Positions 10,091 to 22,681 of a stretch of DNA of 64,000 nucleotides are shown here, piece by piece. Origin of the DNA: Lasiosphaeria ovina (lineage: Eukaryota; Ascomycota; Sordariomycetes; Sordariales; Lasiosphaeriaceae); assembly GCA_033439765.1 (NCBI GenBank), contig JAULSN010000004.1:2676001-2740000 (forward strand), given 5' to 3'. The position numbers and the translations under genes are program-made. Numbering within the stretch: the first letter of the stretch is position 1; each line of letters begins with the position of its first letter. Under the pieces are notes generated by a model. It saw only the letters and a program-made list of their open reading frames with translations. It searched no databases and had not been told where the DNA came from.

Positions 10091-13000
10091 TCATGCCCAC
10101 ACCAGCTTCTTGATCGAGTGGCCCAGCTGCTCAAGCAATCCCGTGTTCCGCTTTGCCTCGGCCAGGGATATGATGTCGCCCTTCTCGATGATGCCGGCGT
10201 CTTCCGGCTTCTTGCCCGCGAGCCTGGGCTGGCTTAGGAGTGCCAGCCTCTCAATCTCGGCGGCAATGACGACCACCTGCTGAATCTCCGTAAGACGAGT
10301 GATGGCGCCGGGCTCGTTCGGCAGCTTGGCCGCGGTGGGGTCGGCCACCGAGGTCTGGCTATATAAGGCCTTAAGGGCGATCTTGCGGGGAGGCGTGGCC
10401 TGGGGCCGGCGAGACAGGAAACCCGCAATGGCGCCGGCCGGGCCCGATGATGTGTTCGGCTTGTTTGCTACTTCCGCGTTCACGTCGGAGCTGGGCGCCT
10501 TGCCAGGATTGGAAGACAAAGACCGCGTGTTCACCCTAGTGATATCGGTGCTCCCCGGCTTGTACTCAATGACAAGCCCGACGTTGCGCATCTCGTCCAC
10601 ATGGGCGGGCGAGATGGTCGACGTTATGTAGGTGCCGAACTTGATCTTTTGGATGTGTGCTAGGCTGACTCGCTCAAACGATGAGACCTTGTCCAGGTTC
10701 CAGTCAAATCTGCACAGGTACAGCGCCACATCGGTAAGCAAGAGAACCGCTTCCTCCAGCGAGGCCGCCCGTACGGTGTCGGGTACTTGTGGCGTGAGCA
10801 GCGTCCAGCCTCCAACGAGCTCCTCCGACTCGTCCGCGACGACACGCTTCTGGCATAGCTCTATGGCTTGCTCGCGCATTTTCTGCATCGACATGGCTGG
10901 ATCCTTGGTCATCATGTTCGCCTCGAACTCTTCAAAGACGAACGACGTGACATTGCCCAGCAAAAAGTCGATTGTTGTTTGCAAAAAGAAGTCATTAAAC
11001 ATGCTGACAAGTGTCAGTATAATCGAATTCTTTACCTGGCAGCCAGCTTCACTTACCCGTTGAAGAGTCTCGTCAGCGATAGGCCCGCATCTGTCAGGGC
11101 TCCCCGGTAGTTCCTCTTCCGTGTCCGCGTGTAGTCGCCTTTCATGGCCCCGGTGGAGGCATACTGCTTGGAGATGGAATCGCCATTGTCCGCCCACAGC
11201 GTATTGAACCAGACGTTCTCCTGGTCGCGCTGTAAGCTCATGTCAAAGCCCTGTTCCTTGAGCTGTACATCGAGCATGTATTTCGCAAACGAGCTCTGGC
11301 AGACGTTGGTCCGGTCAAGACAGTCCATGCAGTTCGTCCTCAAGACCCCGGCCTGCCTGGACGTGACTTGGTCGTCGACAGACACCGTGCTTCCGAAACT
11401 CTCTAGCTTGCTGCCCAGAATCTGAAGCAGGAGGGAAACTTTCTCGAACTTCATGCCCCGGCAGACAGCGTGGAAGTCAAACCACTCAAACGATACCTTT
11501 TCAGCGTCTGAGCCCGATTCTTCATTCAGCCGTTGGATGTTCCTTTCGTACTGCTCCCCAATCGCGGCCTCGACGCCATGCTTCTCTACAAGATTGACTA
11601 TTTGTAAGGCGCCGTATCTCTTCTGGAGCCCTTCAAAGTGCTTCTTCAGCGCTGCAAAGTTTGAATCGGGGGAGTGCTGTAATACTGCTGCGGGCTTTAG
11701 CGAGTACGGTGACTGGGTAAAGAAGAGCGGGAAGCTCCCCCTGACTTGGACAAACGAGTAGACTTTTGCGGCAGGATTCCATGTCGCGTCGGCGGCCGAT
11801 AGAATCTGCTCCGACTCGACCGAGTTTGCAACGTTGCCCTCCTCGTCTATTCCGCGGCGGAGGTATCGTAATCCGGCCCGCTTCGTTGAACGCCGCGAGA
11901 TGACAGTGATGTCGAATTTCTTCTCCGACGGACGTAGGTCGGCCGTGTTTTTGGCCGGTGACGGCGATGACGACCGGTCAGACCCATCCTTACTGGATCC
12001 GAAATCGCTCATCTCGACCGCGTCTTTCGCATCACTGTCGACCTGTGGCGGCTGGCTGTCGACCACAAATGATCGCTGACCTACAAATCCCTGCATCAGA
12101 GGCAGCGCTAGAGCATCCATGCCGGCGTCAATGAACGGTCGCATGATATTCCGGTTCCAAAAGTACAACGGGTCGGCATGGCTGTGGAGCGGGACCAGGG
12201 CCGTGGCCGGCACCTTCACATTGGCTAGGCTTCTGGTAATGTCGTAGTCGTAAGAGTAGTAGAATGTGCGGCTCGAGCCAAAGAGGATCTGGGTGGCGCG
12301 CAGAAGCTTAGGCAGCAGGCCAATGCCGGCCTCGCTGCCGACGGCGTCGCTCGGGAGCGGGAAGGATTTGGGGACGCTTTTGGCGGCGCCCTTGTTCTTG
12401 TTGCCTTCGGGACCTGGTTCCACGACGACTGCCTGTTCTGGGCTCAGCCCCATGGTCCGTTTCTGGTCCATGGCCCAGCCCGACCGACTGAACCACCGCT
12501 GCGCGAAGCGGCCGTAGCTGCCGCGGCGGCTGATGACATCCTCTGCAATACTGCTCCGGGCCGTGGTGTTTGGGCTCACCTTGGTCGACCACTGCGATGC
12601 AGTGGCCGGGTCGGGGACATCGTCGCCCACCTCGTCATTCCCGCCCGACTCAGGCGGCGACTCATCGTCGCTCGAGCTGTCGTCGGTCGCCTGATCGGCA
12701 GCCCGGGTGCTCAGCGCAACTGACGTCTTCGCGATGGCGTCGCTTGCATCTTGTTGGGACGAGCACGGCGTCAAGGCAACCTCGGTGACGACATAGATGG
12801 GCAGTCCGCGGATCTGCGCGACCTGCTGGCGACGGGTTATCGATATTAGGTAGTTGTAATGGAAGACGGAGACTAGGCCTGCCAAGATGAAGACGAGCGA
12901 GTTAGTTTTGGCGAGGGTGAGACTCGGACTCGAGCGAGCGTTGGGGACCGGGGTGGACAACCAACGATGCCAAAGGCCTCAAACGAAGAGTTGGGCTTGG

Positions 13001-13163
13001 AGCTGTCGGGTGCCGCGTCCCTCGAGACGGCAGAGATGGAGGCGTCGCCGTACTTGATCCGCACGAGAGGCAACGAGCGCTGTTCTTTCTTGGAGCCGAG
13101 TGGTTGTAATATTAGTCCATCAACAGCAGCGCAAATGACGACTTTGCGCGCCAGACCCGGCAT
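10091..13163 (-). CDS. SAC-domain phosphoinositide phosphatase with hSac2 domain
   Basis: This is a predicted phosphoinositide phosphatase of the SAC1/INPP5F class, removing phosphate from PI(4)P or related lipids on endomembranes. Three exons (13163-12962, 12878-11057, 11003-10091) join in frame to 978 residues. The N-terminus carries the SAC-type strand block FGIVGLVSVFHYNYLI followed by the basic TRRQQVAQIRG and PIYVVTEV. The CX5R(T/S) catalytic signature CMDCLDRTN starts at Cys584. The last exon holds a conserved helical/PH-like module of hSac2 type (about 675-860) and a disordered C-terminal tail. Residues about 90-260 form a poorly conserved Ser/Asp-rich insert. Start 13163 is preferred because its exon supplies the first SAC strands; the ATG-like start at 12960 lies in the intron. 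The first intron has a weak donor (GTTGTC). I cannot assign a yeast name with certainty. Confidence 0.85.
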
Positions 13164-13862
13164 TTTGGCTTACTTCTCCATGCAAGTGGAGGGGGAGGAC
13201 GAAAGGAAGGAAAAAAGCTACGGAGATAGAGAGTTGCGAATACAAGGCGAATATGCTTCTTCCGTCTCAAGCAGCAAGCACCAAAAAACTATATCCAACT
13301 ACAGGCCGTGAGGGAAGAGGTTGAGAATACGCGCAGGTCACCGGCGCCCAACACGAGCTGGGGTGTTGGTTCACACTTGAGAACCGATGATGTCGGGCAG
13401 CTCCAATGGAGGGGCATGCGCTCTCGGTTAATTCGACGGGCGTCATTCTGCAGCAGCCACCTGCGTATCACCCCCACTGTACCACACCACCAGGCTCGAA
13501 ACAGAAAACCCGAGCTTTGCCCCAGTCCAGCCGCCGCCGCAAATGGAAGTGCAAATGGTCAACTGCCGGCAAGCCCAACCCCAACCCTGGACAATGGTGT
13601 TCTGTTATATTGGCCAAATTTGCTTCTCAGCCCTTTGATTTACTAGGTCCTCCGTAGTGTTGATATAATTTGGGGTTATACTGAAACGCGTTCCCATGCC
13701 ATGTGCGACGCTGTGGTAGACAGCTATCTTATTTTATTTTATTGCTGCCGAAAACCGAAGAGGGATTCCTCCCTGCGCGCCATCATCGCCCACGCTCTCA
13801 AGGAGGACTATTCAACCTCGTTGCCACCAAAATAAAAAATAGACCGGTAAAAACAACCCTCC
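13164..13862. other. Intergenic between SAC phosphatase and SNU13
   Basis: This space holds the SAC phosphatase promoter and the 3' end of SNU13. Short plus-strand frames in it have no domain or splice support. Confidence 0.5.
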
Positions 13863-14417
13863 TTACATGGCGAGTCTCTCGACCTTGTCGCGCAGGGCAC
13901 GAATCTTGGCGTTCAGGTCGGACGCCTCGTTGGAGGTCAGCGAGACGGCAATGACCGCCCGCGACACGCCGCAAGCTCTTCCGAGCGCGACCTTGGAGGG
14001 AACGAAGCAGTAGGCGACGTTCTTATCTTCGCAGAGAAGGGGCAGATGAAGGACGATGCTCAGCGGCTGGGTATCGGCGGCCATGATGACAAGCTCGCTG
14101 GTGCCACGGGAGATGCTACACGGATGTCAGTAAGAGAGCGAAAGAGGGCTTCGGCGGGGACGGGTCCCAGGTTCGGTTGAGGACAATCGGGTTCGTCTGG
14201 GGTCCAAACATACGACTTGGTGGCCTCGTTGGCTCCCTTCTTCAGCTGTCTAGAAGCGACCAGAGTTAGCATTTCTGTCAACATAGATTAGACTCCAGAG
14301 GTGAGTAGCGCTATACCTGTAATGGCTGGCCTGCTGCACACAATCGAGGAGCTCCTGCACAAGGCCGGCATCCTCAGCCTTGGGCCAGGCGGCCGATTCG
14401 TTCTGGGCGTTCGACAT
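13863..14417 (-). CDS. SNU13: snRNP/snoRNP protein Snu13 (15.5K, L7Ae family)
   Basis: Snu13 binds kink-turn RNA in U4 snRNA and in box C/D snoRNAs, and so serves both the U4/U6.U5 tri-snRNP and snoRNPs guiding rRNA 2'-O-methylation. Three exons (14417-14317, 14249-14214, 14115-13863) give 129 residues, the normal size. L7Ae-family marks are the RNA-contacting [16 protein letters not shown] segment (35-50), the [11 protein letters not shown] strand (54-64), the LCEDKNVAY loop (73-81) and the [12 protein letters not shown] helix start (89-100). The start at 14417 gives the [15 protein letters not shown]-terminus; an in-frame GTG seven codons upstream is not used. Exon 2 is only 36 nt. The gene is expected to be constitutive. 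Confidence 0.95.
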
Positions 14418-15760
14418 GACGAAAATATGTTTCGGCAAGGTCGTTTGGTAGAAATCGCGGGGTTATCTCCAGGGTTCACGGCGTTTGCTCGCCCTGGATG
14501 GATTGTGAGTAGCGTGAGGCGGGAGAAGCGCGGTGGTGAAGGAAGCTGAGCAAGATTGGTAGAGACCGAATTTCTCAATCTATCGCGAAAAAAAAGAAGC
14601 GGGCGCAAAACGGCGGTCGAGAGTTTGTGGCGGTGAAAGGCGGCAGAAAGTGCTTTTGTCGGAATCCCGCAATGTCCACGCCTAAAGGGCGTGGACCGCA
14701 AGGGAGAATCCAACCCACACAATCCCGAAGCGACTAAATCGGATTTCCATCACATCAATACAAACATAGATTTTGGCCTTGACCGTTATGTATACAGCAT
14801 GTCTAACAACCTACGATACTTGTACCGTGCCATGAGGCTCAAGGCCTAAGATCTAGGCTGACCATGTGCAGACATCCATAGGTATTGAACTATTAGGTAT
14901 CCGTTGGTGGTACAGATACTGTACGTATTGTAGTATATCAAGGAGGCACTCAAATACGCCCGTGTCCTCGGCACGTCACTCACTCTTTCATCTCGGATTC
15001 CTCAGTGATCTTGGTTTTTGCTTTAGACTTCGTCTTACAATTCTTAATCCCTAAATTGTCTTCCTGTTCCATCCCCTTTGTGAATCTTATCCTATCAACA
15101 TGACGATTCCAGGGCGCCCTTACCAGTTTACTTCAACAGGTGGAGAGGTTTGGTCGGTTCATCTCACTTGAGAGACCCAATTTTTAAGGTCTCCCCTTGT
15201 CGTGGCTTCCAAATGCCATGTTAGAGCTTTCCGGAGTGTGAACTTTGAGCGCGCTTTCTCTGCGCAACTTTATATAATGCAATTTTATGCTCCAAAAATA
15301 CCTACGCAGTATAACTTCACGATAAGCACAGTCTATGTGCTTCTGGGGTTTCAGTTTCATCCTTTTTCAGATAGAATCAACAGCAGAGGCAGGAACGATC
15401 ATGGAACTGACCCCTAGACTGACGGAAGTCGGCGCTTTGTGCCAGTCACGTGCCGCGGCATGGGCTTAGGTTCAGCCGACGCCCGGATTACCTAAGGAAA
15501 GCTAGGTAATTACGGGCCAGGCCACAAGGCCGCCAGCAAAAGCTGGTTGCCCCCAGAGCGCCGAGTCGGCCAACCTGGAACCTGGATGCAGCAAGCAACC
15601 TCGAACCGTCACCAACCCGCACCGTTTCTGATTGCAGCTATTGAGCTCTCTCTTCACCCCCCACACTATCGCGCAAACTCATCCCCATCGCTCCCTCGCC
15701 ACAGCCCCTTGCTCGCCTTCGTCAGACTTCAATACAGCTCACGAATTCCCAACCGCCAAA
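14418..15760. other. Intergenic between SNU13 and VMA3 (divergent promoters)
   Basis: The two genes are transcribed away from each other, so this 1.3-kb space holds both promoters. No further gene is seen. The stretch 14740-15400 is AT-richer than its surroundings. Confidence 0.5.
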
Positions 15761-16782
15761 ATGTCGACGGATCTTTGGTAAGCTCCAACAAAACATCTCC
15801 CAACTCCATGGGGGAAAATGCGGGCGCCGCCGTTGGGTGGACGCGCCGAGCTTCTCCGAACTCGACAAGCGTCGATTCCCCAGTGCCCTTTGGACATTGG
15901 CTCGATGAATTGGCTTCGCACCTGGCGTGTGGTTGAATGATGGCGTGCAATGCTGATGATTTTTGTTCTTCTAGCCCTGCCTATGCGGTTAGTTTACCAT
16001 CTGCGGCGTGGTCGATCCATCCTGCCTTCTGTCAACGTCGACGACAAATAATCCCGCTCCCAAACCGCCATCGATTCGGCTTCGACTATCGGGATAGCCC
16101 CCGCCATCTCTACCAATGCTAACGTTGCCTTCTTAATAGCCTTTCTTCGGTGCCATGGGCTGCACAGCAGCCATCGTCTTCACCTGCCTCGGTGCCTCGT
16201 ATGGCACTGCCAAGTCAGGCGTCGGCATTGCCGCCATGGGTGTCCTTCGGCCGGATCTCATCGTGAAGAGTGCGTTGCGACTTACTCTCTCCCTCCAATG
16301 CCCGTCGGGGTGGTCTACCCCCGTGTCCGAGCCGATCCGATGTGCTGACAAGAATCGTTTGCTGTAGACATCGTTCCCGTCATTATGGCTGGTATCATTG
16401 GTATCTACGGTCTCGTCGTCTCGGTCCTGATATCCGACGGCCTCAAGCAGCAGGGCTATGCTCTCTACACAGGTTTCATTCAGCTCGGCGCTGGCCTTTC
16501 TGTCGGTCTCGCTGGTCTCGCTGCTGGTTTCGCGATCGGCATTGTCGGTGACGCTGGTGTGCGCGGTACGGCTCAACAGCCGAGACTGTTCGTCGGCATG
16601 ATCCTGATTCTCATTTTCGCCGAAGTCTTGGGTAAGATATATTTTGATCCCAGTCCCCATTGCCACGCGTGTTTTAAGCTTTGGCCGGTTGGACAACTGC
16701 TAACCTGCCTATAGGTCTGTACGGCCTGATTGTTGCACTACTTATGAACTCCAAGGCCGTCCTAGGCACCTCTTGCGCCTAA
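15761..16782 (+). CDS. VMA3: V-type ATPase proteolipid subunit c
   Basis: This is the 16-kDa proteolipid of the membrane V0 rotor, which carries protons across the vacuolar membrane. Five exons (15761-15777, 15975-15987, 16140-16269, 16368-16631, 16715-16782) join in frame to 163 residues with four transmembrane helices. The essential proton-binding carboxylate is Glu139 within [13 protein letters not shown]. Conserved blocks are [29 protein letters not shown] and [18 protein letters not shown]. The N-terminus MSTDLCPAYA is assembled from two tiny exons of 17 and 13 nt, and the second is a true micro-exon. The match to the known Neurospora proteolipid is near-complete from memory. The residue after QQ differs slightly (GY before ALYTGF), which is a minor change in a loop. 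Confidence 0.96.
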
Positions 16783-18109
16783 GTCGAGTCGTCTGTCTCT
16801 TTGTCACCGAAGGGTATGGGTGGACAAGCTGTAACTATCCAACACAATCCATACTCAAAACGTGGATCCAAAACTCGGGTTGCCGGCTCCCCCCATGCCC
16901 CTCTCATATAGTCTTATCACTACACAACGGCGAAGTATTGGAGTTGGCATGGCGGGTGCGGGCGACGCTATCACTTACTGGCGGGGGGTTGTCGAGCAAG
17001 CGGCGCATGTCGTGGATTAGGCGGTTAATGGCTTCGTAGAAACGTCACATGTACTATTGTCATATTATGGTTGCTCATTACTTGCGGGGCTGGCTTCTCT
17101 CATCATAGACGGATGATGGGTTAAAGATTGTAGTCTAGGTTGGCAATCGAATTTTTTATGTCTTGGGCGTTGTCGTGCATGCTGTGCGGGTGGTGAAACA
17201 TGCCGTCCTATCAATGCCGATTTGGCTCGGGGCATTAAAGTCTAAGGAAGCCAACAACAGTCTTGAGTTGGTGTCGTGACCGAGATACATGTTCCAACAT
17301 ACAGATGACCTCTTTCGAAAAATTAGATGCGGCTATGTAGCCCGCGGTGCCGGGATTTGGGTAAGTCATGCCGTTCACCAACCCATTCACCCATCGACCC
17401 ATCATGCCTCTCTTGCTATGAACCTGAGCTCCCCTTGACCTTGGCAGCGGCAAGGATCCAAGAACTAGAGGTCAGCGTTTGACAGATAACAATCATAACA
17501 CACCGCAGGATATCTGCGAGAAGAAGTTGGGTTCAACAATATCCTTGGCTAATGTAGGTATGTAGATACAGTACACTCACTCCTCGAATTATTTCTCTGT
17601 TCTTCTTCAAGGACACGTATGATGCCTAGGAAGTGGTCGGTTCCATGGCGTTTAAAGTCGATCGTTCCCTGTGATATATATTTGACAAGACAGACGATCC
17701 TAGCAAAGCGAAGGACATACGAATACATATGCGTACACGACAAAATCTGAGTAGTATATCCAGATTCTGCACTACGGACAAACATTCTCGCGATGGGTTT
17801 TCTTTATCAGGGCATCCTATACCCACGCAACTCACTCACAACGATTTGAATTGGAAAAGGATTGGATAAAGCGTTCATATATAAGGGTTTAAATATAGAT
17901 ACAGATAGAAAAAGATGCAAAAAGATTAGCATGATTAATAGTAGTTATCGTCGACGAAAAGGGAAAAAAGAAACTAGTGCAAAAGTTTTGCATGCGGAGC
18001 CGTCACACAGGTTGCCTTTTCATCCCCTCTCAAGCCGTTGTTACTATCCAGTTTTGCTCGCTCATTCCAGACATGCTTCGTGTTTCGGATTATCACCCCA
18101 CCTGATGGT
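16783..18109. other. Intergenic, convergent 3' ends of VMA3 and ERG4
   Basis: No gene is supported. The region 17850-17990 is AT-rich, with a purine-rich plus strand. Confidence 0.5.
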
Positions 18110-19811
18110 TTAAATGACATACTAGATGAGACATGGGTTAGTCACGCCCTATCTGATACGGCCGGTCTGATGGATTAAACAAGATGAAACTTACGGGAAT
18201 GAAGAGGTACGGAACCTCCTTCTCGTACTGGCGCCACGCGTCGCCGTACTTTTGACGGCAGCGGTGAGTGTCGCGCCACGCGCGATGAAGAATCATGGTG
18301 ACAAAAAAGACGGGGTAGAACCAGGGAAAGGGGCTGTTGAAGCCTGTAACCAGACCCCAAGTGATGGCAAAAAACGCATCGCAGGTGTAGTGGACCTTGC
18401 GGGCAAGACCGTACCAGCCATCGACCAGGATCTTGTCACCCGTGGCGGTGTCGATAGTCTTGGGGTTGTGGATTGTCTGCCAGGGCACCTGGGGAAATGT
18501 ATTGCGCTTGATCATAGTGCCGCGCTCCATGGCGCGGAAGCGGTTCTTCTGGCTGTTGCAGCTGTCCCATACCCAGTAGACAAAGATATAGCTTGCGAAG
18601 AGAGCGGCGAGGGGCAGGCGGCCCCAGCGATACTCCTCGGGCTCGTGGTTGGCAAGATACAGGATGCAGTGGCAGTAAGACAAGGGCACTCCAGCCAAGT
18701 TCCAGAAGATGAGCATGAAGCCCCACTTCTCGTAGTACATGTCCCAAGTCGTGATGATAAGCTCCTCGCCCTTGGAGCACGCGTTTGCGTACAGGTAGTG
18801 CGCCATCAACAGGAAGCACACCTCGCCCGAGACATAGCCGTAACGTTCGTACTGACGGGCGGCAGTGGCCGTCGAAAGCATGAACAGGATGTACCAGGGC
18901 AGGCGCACCTCGAAGAACATCTTGAAGTCGAGGACGCCAAACATGCGTGGATTTAGCTCAGCGCCCATGAAGAAGTCGTAAATGTGGTTGCCCGACATGC
19001 GATGGGTAGCGCCGCGCGCGAACGCCGATGCGTAGGCTATGATACTGACAATCCAGCCAGAGAGGATGGCAACCGAGAGCAGAGGGCCGAATTCGTCAAT
19101 GATGGTGTAGAGCGGGAAGACGCCGCTGATGTGCAGGGCTGCCGCTATGGCGATGGTCGTGTAGAAGGACGTGTAGGCTGAGCAGTGGTAAGGCAACTGC
19201 TTGCCGCCGAGGTGGTGGAGCGGCTTGCCGTATCCTGAGACGCCAGGCATAAGGCAGTACATGGCGCCCTCGAAGACGAAAAAGATCCAGTACATCAACC
19301 AAGCTTTGGTGTGCGGAAAGGCTTTCGTATAGACGATATTTGCAAGATGGTTGGCGAACTCAGGCAAGCCCTGGCCGGCCTCGGGAAGGGGGAGGGCGCC
19401 GCCATATTGAGTAGCGCCAATCCACATGTACCACATGATGATGGGGAAGCCGAGCATGATGACGGAGATGAACCACGGGCCGCCGAACTCATACTCTCCC
19501 GACGAGTCAATCTTGTGGTCGACGGCGGGTTTCTTGGCGTCGACAACCTTCTCGTCGACTGTGAGGCTGGCGGCCTTTGTGCCGACAGAAAAGTCGGGCA
19601 GTGACTTCGCGTCTGAATCCACAGGGGTCTCGGGGGGTGTCAGTTCGTCGATATGCTCAACAAACTTGGCGATGCGCCGGGTGCGCAACGACTTTGTGTT
19701 TCCCATTGTGTGCGTTGTCGTCTCGGCAGCCGAGCTGGATTCTCCGTCCGAGTCGAGGGGGAACTGGGATATGCGGCGTGAACTTTTCCTGCGGCTCGGG
19801 GTCTCCACCAT
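18110..19811 (-). CDS. ERG4: Delta(24(24(1)))-sterol reductase (sterol C-24(28) reductase)
   Basis: ERG4 reduces the C24(28) double bond with NADPH to make ergosterol, the last step of the pathway, in the endoplasmic reticulum. Two exons (19811-18195 and 18121-18110) give about 542 residues. After a Ser/Arg-rich cytosolic N-terminus (1-100) come about eight hydrophobic segments. Signature blocks are [32 protein letters not shown], the reductase motif [14 protein letters not shown] and the C-terminal [11 protein letters not shown]...[14 protein letters not shown]. The second exon encodes only Tyr-Val-Ile and the stop, restoring the usual FIPYV-type end; without splicing the frame runs into an unrelated tail. 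Start 19811 is preferred because the longer frame from 19916 passes through a splice-acceptor-like CCGCAG. A start at the later MGNTKSL is also possible. Confidence 0.93.
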
Positions 19812-22681
19812 GCCATCGAAGAGCTCCTTTTTCCTGCGGCGAGGGTCAGTATAAATATGCCAGAGACTTGTTTGGCCGATACACAAGCTTTGGGCAGGAG
19901 TAATAGGGAAGGACAACTGGTTCGTTGAGATAAGACGCTGCTGGACGGCGGCGGACGTGTACGTAGGTGTTTACTGTACGTTGGTAGAGTGTGTCTTGCT
20001 CAGCTACTCTTCACCCTAGGTAATTTGTAGAGAGCGCTGGTCCAGCGAGAGCGGTGGGAAACGGAAGCAGAGGCTAACCACGGGGCCTGGTCACATTCCA
20101 GCCAATGGCTGGAGACGAGGCGCAACCAACGAATTTGGTGTACGAATACCCTGGACAGAGTACGAAGTGCCTTATGTATGGACAAGGTGAAAGAATACTC
20201 AGGGCCCAGCAGGAAGTGGAACGGGCAGCGGCCGTAGCCAGGCTCCCTGGAAAGAAGAAATATAAAGGAAACTTGAAGGAGGAGGGGGAAGGTAAGGGGG
20301 ATCGGCGATCCGAGTTAGAATTCGAGCTCGAGGCCGACTGGACTTACCGCGGGGATTGCCGTAACGAATATCTATTAGCCATGGTTCAATGGCAGTCGCG
20401 GCAGGCGCGTCGTCTTTTGTAGTACGGGCGTAGTTGGAAATTGGTATGCCGGACACGGACACCTGCAAGTGCAGGGAGGAAAGGAGCCAGGCCGGTCCTT
20501 TAGGTCCTCAAGACATAAGGGGAAAAGCGCGAGGGGAAATAGGCGCTCCCAGTGGCGGTGTGGATTGCCGGAGAGCAAAAGAAAAAAGAAGCAAAAGCGA
20601 GAGAGTGTGTGAAGGAAGAAAGCGGAAATTCCAGCGTCACTTGTTCGAATCGGCAGGGACGTAGCGTCTTGGCCCGGGGCTCAATTCCAAGTGAAAATGC
20701 CCCGGAAGACGGTGTCCAGGGGGGTAAAGGGAGCTTGATGGAGCCTCTGTTGACAAAAATTTGGCTACCCCAATTTTCTGGGCATTCTTCAATTTCCCCT
20801 GGCGCGGTGGGCGATCGTCTCGATCTTATTCGTTTAGCTAAGCAAGCTAACGCCTGCGTATTCGGATTCGTACCTTAATTAGACAGGGTTGTGCGACATG
20901 CACGTGGCTAGGTTGGATTGACAGACCCCTACTCGGGAGGCGCCTTAGTGGGGAATTCCTGTAAGTGCCGAATTCTATGTTAACAATTGGCCTCGAGTTT
21001 CCTACCTACACTCTCTTGACGCTGGTGGCCCGCCGACAACTATGCTAGGGAAGGCGAGAGACGAGAAAGGGTTGTTTCAGTTCTCCAAACATGTCGGAAG
21101 GGTACGTGCGGATGGCGAAAAACCTGGAAGGCGGGGCGGGCTGCTGTCGAGGAACCTGAGAAATAAGGTAGCTGATACCTTCAATCTCTTGATTCAGTTT
21201 CATGCCCCAGGCAGCTGATTCTCTAAATCGCCTATCTTCTCACTCGTTGCGTCCTCTCCAAAACATTTGCTATATTTCCACTCTTGCCCAAGTTTCTAAC
21301 CGCATCGGAGACAATATGGACATCGCGGATGGCGATGTGTGCGCACATTTGGGACAAGCGGCCCAAGACGACAGACGCTAAAGACTCCAACAATGGTAAG
21401 GGGCTGCTCGCAGTTCCAACAGCCCCTTCGGCGGAGTTTCAAACGTAATCCTACTCGTGGTTCAGGAGAATCTCAACAAGGCAGGTAAGTGATCGACATT
21501 ACAGACAGCTGCCCACAAGAGCCCCAACAGCTGCGTATGTTGGTCCGTTGGCAATCTTCATTTACATATCCGTACTCAGACTAACAAGTCGGGACGTGCC
21601 GGGCTTCCATGCTAAGCTGCCGGACCGAACGCTGCGTTTGGCTCGTGCAAACGTCAGCATGTCACGTTTTGACGGCTTCCCGGCCGATGTGCGGGTTTGA
21701 AAGAGTAGAAGGATATATATGTAACAACGTATGGCACAAGCCTAGCTCAGAGTAGAAAGTTGCGCCTGCATTATCCGCCCAAGTTATGCTAGCCTCCCCC
21801 TGACTTGCCTTCTTACCCACTAGCACATGTCCACGCATCGTTGTTCAGCTTCAGCCTCCCACCCGGGGTTCCACTGCCAGGCTCCGCGAACGCCTCTTTG
21901 AGCAGAAGCCCAAGTCGCGGCACATTCACGTTGCCCTTCGTGCGAGTTGTATTGCTCTTGTTACACCCTCGAAGACCAAGGTGGCAGTTGGAAATGAAGG
22001 CAAAACGAGCAGGTTGGAAAGCGATAACCACGGATGTGGGAGCTTGGCGTTGATTAAGGTCATCATACATGCTACTGCGTATATTCTTCCTTGCATACGT
22101 CTGGCGCAGACAGCTTGGACGGAACTACGTACGTACGTAACCGTCATGGCTAGGCTGTAGTTGGCCAAGAGATAGAGTTTGTCGATGTCTCCGTAGCTGC
22201 ATACGCACGCATGTAGCGTAGAAGTGTAGCTTCTGGAGCGCTCTTGGCATGTGTGCGGCGGCCCGCGGAACCCGGAGTACGAGGCGACATGCTTGTATCT
22301 GCCTTGGTTCCGCCTCTACTTGCCCCGTTGGCGTAAGGTGGCATGAGGAGCTGCTCCTCGTGGTCTGCTGGGCTGAGCGGCCAGTGTGCCTTGTCCTTAG
22401 CAGAGAGCAGCGGCTTGAGGCTTTGTAACATGCATGCATTGACGCGGACGAAGAGGCAACTTATCACATCTGGCGGTTCATCGTGTCGGGCCAAATTATT
22501 CCAGATAGTCTTGTAAATAGAACATGTGTTTAAGCTTGGCATTGCTTCATTAGGACATAATACATGATTCGCCGGAATCTAAAACCAAGTGTGCCAACAA
22601 AACGCCGAGATCCAGCATATACATACAGTAAATGGTTCCTCCCCATTATAACCCATTCAGAAACATTACGGCCGGCCATCA
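19812..22681. other. Intergenic 2.9 kb, no gene seen
   Basis: This holds the ERG4 promoter and the 3' flank of the claudin-like gene. Frames of 60-130 codons occur on both strands but overlap each other and show no domain. A short self-complementary ACGTACGTACGT run lies near 22127-22138. Confidence 0.45.

Noticed and set aside
17899..17940. U6 snRNA-like words (GATACAGA... and AAGATTAGCATG)
   Set aside because: The two words are wrongly spaced and the following conserved U6 segment and terminator are missing; likely chance in AT-rich DNA.
20630..20660. tRNA T-loop-like GTTCGAATC
   Set aside because: The flanking bases do not pair as a T stem and no acceptor, D or anticodon arm is present nearby.
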